NCBI GenBank assembly: GCA_049437325.1
Contig: JBMTIM010000031.1
Span: 1 to 37,234 of the forward strand
Source of the DNA: UBA11606 sp049437325
GTDB lineage: Bacteria > Actinomycetota > Acidimicrobiia > Acidimicrobiales > Aldehydirespiratoraceae
DNA length: 37,234 nt
Direction: 5' to 3'
Both the position numbers and the translations under genes were made by a program. Under the pieces are notes generated by a model. It was not told where the DNA came from and made no database searches. It worked only from the letters and a program-made list of their open reading frames with translations. Positions 32,872 to 37,234 of the stretch are shown here, piece after piece (position 1 is the stretch's first letter; each line of letters starts with the position of its first letter).

Positions 32872-34235
32872 CCGACCTTCTGATTCGGAACGCAGCGCTG
32901 GTCGCCACCGTCGATGCTGAACGTCGTGAACTCCCCGGTGGATGGGTGGCGATCACCGACGGGCTGATCTCCGGAGTCGGTTCGTCCCTCGATGCCGAGC
33001 CCATGGCCGACCGGCGGATCGATGCCGACGGCTGTCTGGTGACACCGGGACTGGTCAACACCCACCATCACCTCTTTCAGAATCTGACGCGGGCGTATTC
33101 GCCGATGACCTCGGCCCCGTTGTTCGGCTGGCTCCAGTCGTTGTACCCCCTGTGGACCGCAGCAATCGACGAAGAAGCCGAGTATCTGGCCGCCTGGATC
33201 GGGTTGGCCGAACTGGCGCTGAGCGGCTGTACGACGTCGTCGGATCACCACTATCTCCATCCTGTTCGGGCCGGTGATCTCCTCGGTGCCGAGATCCGCG
33301 CCGCCGTCGATCTCGGGATGCGATTCCACCCGACGTACGCCTCGATGTCGCTCGGGGAGTCGAAGGGTGGGCTTCCGCCCGACGATGCCGTGCGGGACGA
33401 GGACGACATTCTCGCCGAGTCGCAGCGCGCAGTGGAACGCCACCATGACCCGTCACACGGCTCGATGCTGCAGGTGGCGCTCGCACCGTGCTCGCCGTTC
33501 ACGGTGTCGACCGACCTCATGATCCGGTCTGCCGAACTTGCCGAGCGACTCGACGTGCGACTGCACACACACCTGGCCGAGAACGCCGAGGACGACGACT
33601 TCGCCATCGCCACCTTCGGCATGCGTCCCGTCGACTATCTCGAGCACTGCGGGTGGATGTCGAGCCGGTCCTGGGGTGCCCACGTCGTGACACCCGATCC
33701 CGGGGAGATCGAGCGCCTCGGTGCCGCCGGTGTCGGGGTTGCTCACTGCCCCAGTTCCAACATGATTCTCGCGTCGGGTATTGCCCCGATCACCGCCCTT
33801 CGCCGAGCCGGGTGTCCGGTTGGTCTGGGCTGTGACGGTTCGTCGTCTGCCGATTCGGCGTCGCTCTGGCAGGAGGCTCGGCTCGCACTGTTGCAGGGGA
33901 AGTTGACGTCAGGGCCTGGGGCAATGGATGCCCGCACCGTGCTCGAGATCTCGACCCGGGGCGGCGCTGCTTGCCTCGGTCGCGAAGGTGAACTCGGTGA
34001 ATTGTCGGTCGGTGCCGTCGGCGACGTGGCGATCTGGAAGCTCGACGGGCCGATCTTCGCAGGCGTGCTCGACGATCTGGTCGAGGGATGGCTGCGGACC
34101 GGTCCCCATGCTGCGTGGCACACCATCGTGAGTGGCACGTCGGTTGTCGAGGCCGGCATCCTCCTCGCCCCTGATCTCGACGAGAAGTTGGCTGCTCACA
34201 CCGCTGCTGCTCGACGGTTCCAGCCCACCGCCTGA
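32868..34235 (+). CDS. 8-oxoguanine deaminase-like amidohydrolase
   Basis: A 455-aa zinc amidohydrolase of the guanine/8-oxoguanine deaminase group (COG0402), predicted to turn 8-oxoguanine or a related aminopurine into urate or an analogue. The N-terminal beta domain is complete. Metal ligands are H66 and H68 (NTHHHLFQNLTR), His of LHTHLAEN, His of WGAHVV and Asp of GLGCDGSSSADS. The phrase PLFGWLQSLYPLW is typical of 8-oxoguanine deaminases. Its start overlaps the regulator stop by 4 nt, so sensor and enzyme are made together. Atrazine-type chlorohydrolases are close relatives and cannot be excluded. Confidence 0.88.
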   Translation: MTDLLIRNAALVATVDAERRELPGGWVAITDGLISGVGSSLDAEPMADRRIDADGCLVTPGLVNTHHHLFQNLTRAYSPMTSAPLFGWLQSLYPLWTAAIDEEAEYLAAWIGLAELALSGCTTSSDHHYLHPVRAGDLLGAEIRAAVDLGMRFHPTYASMSLGESKGGLPPDDAVRDEDDILAESQRAVERHHDPSHGSMLQVALAPCSPFTVSTDLMIRSAELAERLDVRLHTHLAENAEDDDFAIATFGMRPVDYLEHCGWMSSRSWGAHVVTPDPGEIERLGAAGVGVAHCPSSNMILASGIAPITALRRAGCPVGLGCDGSSSADSASLWQEARLALLQGKLTSGPGAMDARTVLEISTRGGAACLGREGELGELSVGAVGDVAIWKLDGPIFAGVLDDLVEGWLRTGPHAAWHTIVSGTSVVEAGILLAPDLDEKLAAHTAAARRFQPTA

Positions 34236-34300
34236 CCGGTCGGACCGACTCGGCCGCCAGCGCCCGATGTCACGACCTGCGCGCTCCCCGGGCCCCGGAC

Positions 34301-34306
34301 TACGTT
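34301..34306 (+). promoter_or_regulatory. putative leaderless -10 box of the acyl-CoA ligase gene
   Basis: TACGTT with 7 nt to the ATG at 34314, in the 78-nt gap after the deaminase gene. There is no ribosome site near the ATG. Confidence 0.45.
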
Positions 34307-34313
34307 CGCGACC

Positions 34314-35849
34314 ATGCGTACTCCACCGACGACCCTCGTCGAACTGATCGACCATGGCGCGGCCAACTGGCCGGACCTGCCGATGCTGTTGGCCCGGCAG
34401 GGCGACACAGCCACGTACGGCGAGTATCGGCATCGGGTCGAGGAGATGGCGGCCGGCTTCGCTGATCTGGGGATCGGCGAAGGCGATGTGGTCAGTTGGA
34501 TCTTGCCGACCTGGGTCGACACGGTGGTCCTCGCAGGTGCGCTGGCCCGGGTGGGTGCCGTGCAGAACCCGATCATCACGATCTATCGCGATCGTGAGGT
34601 CGGCTTTTGTTGCCGGCAGGCCGATACGACGTTGCTCATCACCCCCGGTGTCTTCGGTGGCTTCGACTTCGGTGCGATGGCAGAACGGATCGCTGCGGCG
34701 CAGCCCGGTCTCCGCACGCTGGTCTTCACGCCCGGCAACGTTCCGACCGGTGACGCATCGTCGCTGCCTGCGCCTGTGCCACCGGCCCCCGACACCGTGC
34801 GTTGGCTCACCTACACCTCCGGCACCACGGCTGATCCGAAGGGCGCTCGTCACACCGATCAGACCGTCGCTGCCTTTCCCTACGCGCTCGGCCAGCGCCT
34901 CGATGTGCAGGCCGGCGATCGGTATTCGCTGACCTTCCCCTTCCCCCACATCGGTGGGCTCGGGTTGTTGTTCATGGCGCTGCAGACGGGGTGCCTGCAC
35001 CTGCTCGACGAGACGGTCGATCCGGTCGCCACCATCGATTTCCTGTCGGAACATGACTGCACCCATGCCGGGACGGGCACTCCCTTCTTCCTCATGTACC
35101 TCGCTGCGCAAGCGCGTCGGACCGAGGCCGGTCAGGGTCCGCTCTTTCCGACGCTCAAGGTCTGTCCGGGCGGTGGTGCACCGATCCCGCCCGCACTGCA
35201 CCATCGGGTCGTGAACGAACTTGGTGGAGTCGGGGTGTGCTCTGGTTGGGGTCTCACCGAGGCTCCAGTGCTCACCAATCTCGACGTGACCGACCCCGAC
35301 GAGAAAATCGCAGTGTCAGAGGGCCGAGCGATGCCGGGTGTCGATCTGATCGCAGTGGCCGACGACGAGTCGCTCTGCGCTCCCGGCGTCGAAGGCGAGC
35401 TGCGGGCAAAGGGCCCACAGGTCATGCTGGGGTACGTCGATTCGTCACTCGATGCCGAGGCCTTCGATGCGAACGGGTATTTCCGAACCGGCGATCTCGG
35501 CGTGATCGACGAGGACGGCTACGTCACGATCACCGGTCGCCTCAAAGACATCATCATTCGTCACGGCGAGAACATCTCGGCGAAGGAGGTCGAAGACCTC
35601 CTCTACGCGTGCGCCGAGATCGCCGATGTCGCCGTGTTCGGTGTGCCCGCCGAACAGACCGGAGCGCGGGTGGTGGCTGCCGTCGTGCCGACCGCCGGTG
35701 CGTCACCGACGGTCGAATCGATCGGGGCGTTCCTGAGGGCTGCTGGACTCCGGAACCAGGCACTACCCGAACGGGTCGACGTGATCGATGCGCTGCCGAG
35801 AAATCCGGCCGGCAAAGTGCTCAAGCGAGAACTCCAAAAGAACGGTTGA
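34314..35849 (+). CDS. AMP-dependent acyl-CoA synthetase/ligase
   Basis: A 511-aa ANL-superfamily ligase that adenylates a carboxylic acid and transfers it to CoA. The P-loop is YTSGTTADPKG beginning at Y167. A5 reads GWGLTEAP, A7 YFRTGDLG, A8 GRLKDIIIRHGENISAKEVE, and the C-terminal lysine lies in NPAGKVLKREL. The sequence resembles cyclohexanecarboxylate and medium-chain acyl-CoA ligases, but the substrate is open. The enoyl-CoA hydratase follows after 7 nt, so the pair probably activates and hydrates an unsaturated acid. Confidence 0.93.
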   Translation: MRTPPTTLVELIDHGAANWPDLPMLLARQGDTATYGEYRHRVEEMAAGFADLGIGEGDVVSWILPTWVDTVVLAGALARVGAVQNPIITIYRDREVGFCCRQADTTLLITPGVFGGFDFGAMAERIAAAQPGLRTLVFTPGNVPTGDASSLPAPVPPAPDTVRWLTYTSGTTADPKGARHTDQTVAAFPYALGQRLDVQAGDRYSLTFPFPHIGGLGLLFMALQTGCLHLLDETVDPVATIDFLSEHDCTHAGTGTPFFLMYLAAQARRTEAGQGPLFPTLKVCPGGGAPIPPALHHRVVNELGGVGVCSGWGLTEAPVLTNLDVTDPDEKIAVSEGRAMPGVDLIAVADDESLCAPGVEGELRAKGPQVMLGYVDSSLDAEAFDANGYFRTGDLGVIDEDGYVTITGRLKDIIIRHGENISAKEVEDLLYACAEIADVAVFGVPAEQTGARVVAAVVPTAGASPTVESIGAFLRAAGLRNQALPERVDVIDALPRNPAGKVLKRELQKNG

Positions 35850-35856
35850 CACCGAC

Positions 35857-36606
35857 GTGCCGGTCACGCTGGAGCGCAGGGACGGTGTCGTCGTGGTCCA
35901 ACTCGACCGCGACGAGAAACGCAACGCGATCAATGCCGAGATGACCGAGGCGATCGACTCGGCACTCAACGAGATCGAGGACGATCCGACCGCACGGGCT
36001 GCGGTGCTTGCCGGTGGCCAGCAGGTCTTTTGCGCAGGCACCGATATCGCCGAGGGGTCTGGCGAGCCCACGGCCCGAGGTGGCGAGTACGGAATCATCC
36101 GACGCCGATCGTCCAAACCGATCGTGGCCGCGGTGGAAGGCGCAGCGCTCGGAGGAGGTTTCGAGATCGCCCTTGCGTGTCACATGATCGTCGCATCGAC
36201 GACGGCCACCTTTGGATTGCCCGAAGTGCGGCGCGGCCTTGTCGCCACCAGCGCCGGTCTGTTCCGGGTCCCGCGAGCGCTCCCACTCAACGTCGCTCGT
36301 GAGATGTTGCTGACCGGTGACCCGATCTCGGTCGAACGACTGGAACGACTCGGTGTCGTCAACCAGATCGTTGCACCGGGCCTCGCCGTCGATGCTGCGG
36401 TCGGCCTTGCCGCTCGGACTGCGATGAACGCCCCCACCTCCGTCCGAGCAACGCTCACTGCGCTCGACACCGTGTTCGCCGCTGGTGACGAAGCCGGTTG
36501 GGCAGCCACAACCGTGGCAAAGGACACGATCATGGCCAGCGAAGATCGCAGCGAAGGTCTCGCAGCGTTCTTCGAGCGTCGAGCCCCGAACTGGCCGGGC
36601 CGCTAA
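35857..36606 (+). CDS. enoyl-CoA hydratase/isomerase family protein
   Basis: A 249-aa crotonase-fold protein. The oxyanion-hole segments are FCAGTDIAEGS and VEGAALGGGFEIALACH. The two glutamates used by enoyl-CoA hydratases are both present: Glu of GGGFEIAL and Glu of FGLPEVRRGL. The usual P-G-x-G-G stretch after the second is replaced by VATSAGLFRVP, seen in several actinobacterial paralogs. GTG at 35857 is the first start after the ligase stop. A longer upstream frame overlaps the ligase and has no homology. Confidence 0.9.
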   Translation: MPVTLERRDGVVVVQLDRDEKRNAINAEMTEAIDSALNEIEDDPTARAAVLAGGQQVFCAGTDIAEGSGEPTARGGEYGIIRRRSSKPIVAAVEGAALGGGFEIALACHMIVASTTATFGLPEVRRGLVATSAGLFRVPRALPLNVAREMLLTGDPISVERLERLGVVNQIVAPGLAVDAAVGLAARTAMNAPTSVRATLTALDTVFAAGDEAGWAATTVAKDTIMASEDRSEGLAAFFERRAPNWPGR

Positions 36607-36631
36607 CCGACGAGCGCGCCGATGGTCGAGG

Positions 36632-37234
36632 TCAACCGTTGGCCCGCAGGCCGGCCAGCACCCGACTTGGGGTGAGGGGGAACCGATCGAACCAGACGCC
36701 GGTGGCGTCGTACACGGCTGCGGTGAGCGCTGGTGCGTAGGTGATGAACGGCATCTCAGCCACGCCGCGCGCGCCGAACGGCCCGAGAGGATCTGCGAGT
36801 TCCAGGATCTGACTGTCGACGACGGTCGGGATGTCGCCGATGCCGGGAATGAGGTACCCGGAGAAGCGAGGGTTGGTGATCATGCCGTCGCGAAGTTGGA
36901 GATCTTCGGACAGTGCATAGCCGTGGGCCTGGACAACGGCACCCTCGATCTGGCCGCGCACGAGCCTCGGGTTGATCGCCTTGCCGACGTCGTGCGTACT
37001 GGTGACTCGGTCGACGCGGATGTGGCCGGTCTCGATGTCGACGGTGACCTCGATGCACTGCGCCATGTAGCCGTAGCAGAAGTTCGGGGTTCCTCGGCCG
37101 GTTTCGGGATCGAGTTGCTCGGTGGGTGGAGGGGTGTAGCGGAATCGACCGACAGCTGGGCGAGCCCCGTCGCGCCATGCCTTCTCGGCCTCCTCGGCTG
37201 CACCGAGGATCGAGTTGCCGGACATGAAGGTGAG
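36632..37234 (-). CDS. molybdenum hydroxylase large subunit, C-terminal part (partial)
   Basis: The C-terminal 200 or so residues of a second xanthine-dehydrogenase-family molybdenum subunit, cut by the window end. The frame stays open to 37234, so the ATG at 37225 is internal (LTFMSGNSILGAAEEAEKAW). Visible motifs are CIEVTVDIETGHIRVDRV, HDVGKAINP, GQIEGAVVQAHG and the general-base region GARGVAEMPF, where the usual G-x-G-E reads G-V-A-E. The ending PLTPSRVLAGL is typical. It converges on the enoyl-CoA hydratase gene with 25 nt between. It is a different protein from the fused enzyme at 27512-30103. Confidence 0.9.
   Translation of the reverse strand, partial: LTFMSGNSILGAAEEAEKAWRDGARPAVGRFRYTPPPTEQLDPETGRGTPNFCYGYMAQCIEVTVDIETGHIRVDRVTSTHDVGKAINPRLVRGQIEGAVVQAHGYALSEDLQLRDGMITNPRFSGYLIPGIGDIPTVVDSQILELADPLGPFGARGVAEMPFITYAPALTAAVYDATGVWFDRFPLTPSRVLAGLRANG

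Noticed and set aside
1..37234. CRISPR array, insertion sequence, prophage or integron
   Set aside because: No spaced direct repeats, transposase, integrase or phage-like proteins were found on either strand.

Overview
The window is high-GC, densely packed DNA from an actinobacterium, probably of the class Acidimicrobiia. The evidence is the codon usage, frequent GTG starts, an ACT-domain SerB of actinobacterial type, an IdsA-like prenyl synthase, a 3Fe-4S-type ferredoxin beside a P450, and many start codons preceded at 6-8 nt by a TAnnnT hexamer, as in leaderless actinobacterial mRNAs. The class-level assignment is an inference. I see no rRNA, insertion sequence, phage gene or CRISPR array.

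Layout. 1-2755: tRNA-Ala(TGC), an acyl-CoA dehydrogenase and an enolase-superfamily sugar-acid dehydratase. 2769-9362: an aerobic CO-dehydrogenase-like locus. coxE and coxD (VWA protein and MoxR ATPase) run leftward, coxG runs rightward, then coxS-coxL-coxM. The gene order and the AYRGAGR active-site loop mark it as form II, whose true substrate is often not CO. A CRP/FNR-type palindrome lies upstream of coxS and a strong hairpin follows coxM. 9504-12024: a leftward P450, ferredoxin and degenerate glutamate-dehydrogenase-like operon.

12139-15674: an H-NOX heme sensor followed 2 nt later by a 995-aa protein with a degenerate GGDEF domain and an intact EAL domain. This looks like a nitric-oxide to c-di-GMP signalling pair, with a 26-bp inverted repeat over its promoter. 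15789-23238: mostly leftward housekeeping and metabolic genes: MAPEG protein, a 50-aa membrane protein, prfC, prenyl synthase, xseB, xseA, VOC protein, methyltransferase and FMN-dependent hydroxy-acid dehydrogenase. 23272-25582: a thioesterase, a broken serB (one frameshift plus an internal deletion of the catalytic C-terminal half) and a RibH2-like lumazine synthase.

25672-37234: a catabolic island for purine-like or hydantoin/ureide-like compounds. The leftward operon is M20 amidohydrolase, D-carbamoylase-like nitrilase, fused 2Fe-2S/molybdenum hydroxylase, SsnA-like amidohydrolase and Nudix hydrolase. It diverges from a regulator that joins a thiamine-binding-like (YkoF/MTH1187) domain to a YheO-type helix-turn-helix, followed by an 8-oxoguanine-deaminase-like enzyme, an acyl-CoA ligase and an enoyl-CoA hydratase. 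A 15-bp near-palindrome lies between the divergent promoters and is the obvious operator candidate. A second molybdenum hydroxylase runs off the right edge.

The two parts most worth following up are the H-NOX/EAL pair and the regulator-operator-catabolic island.
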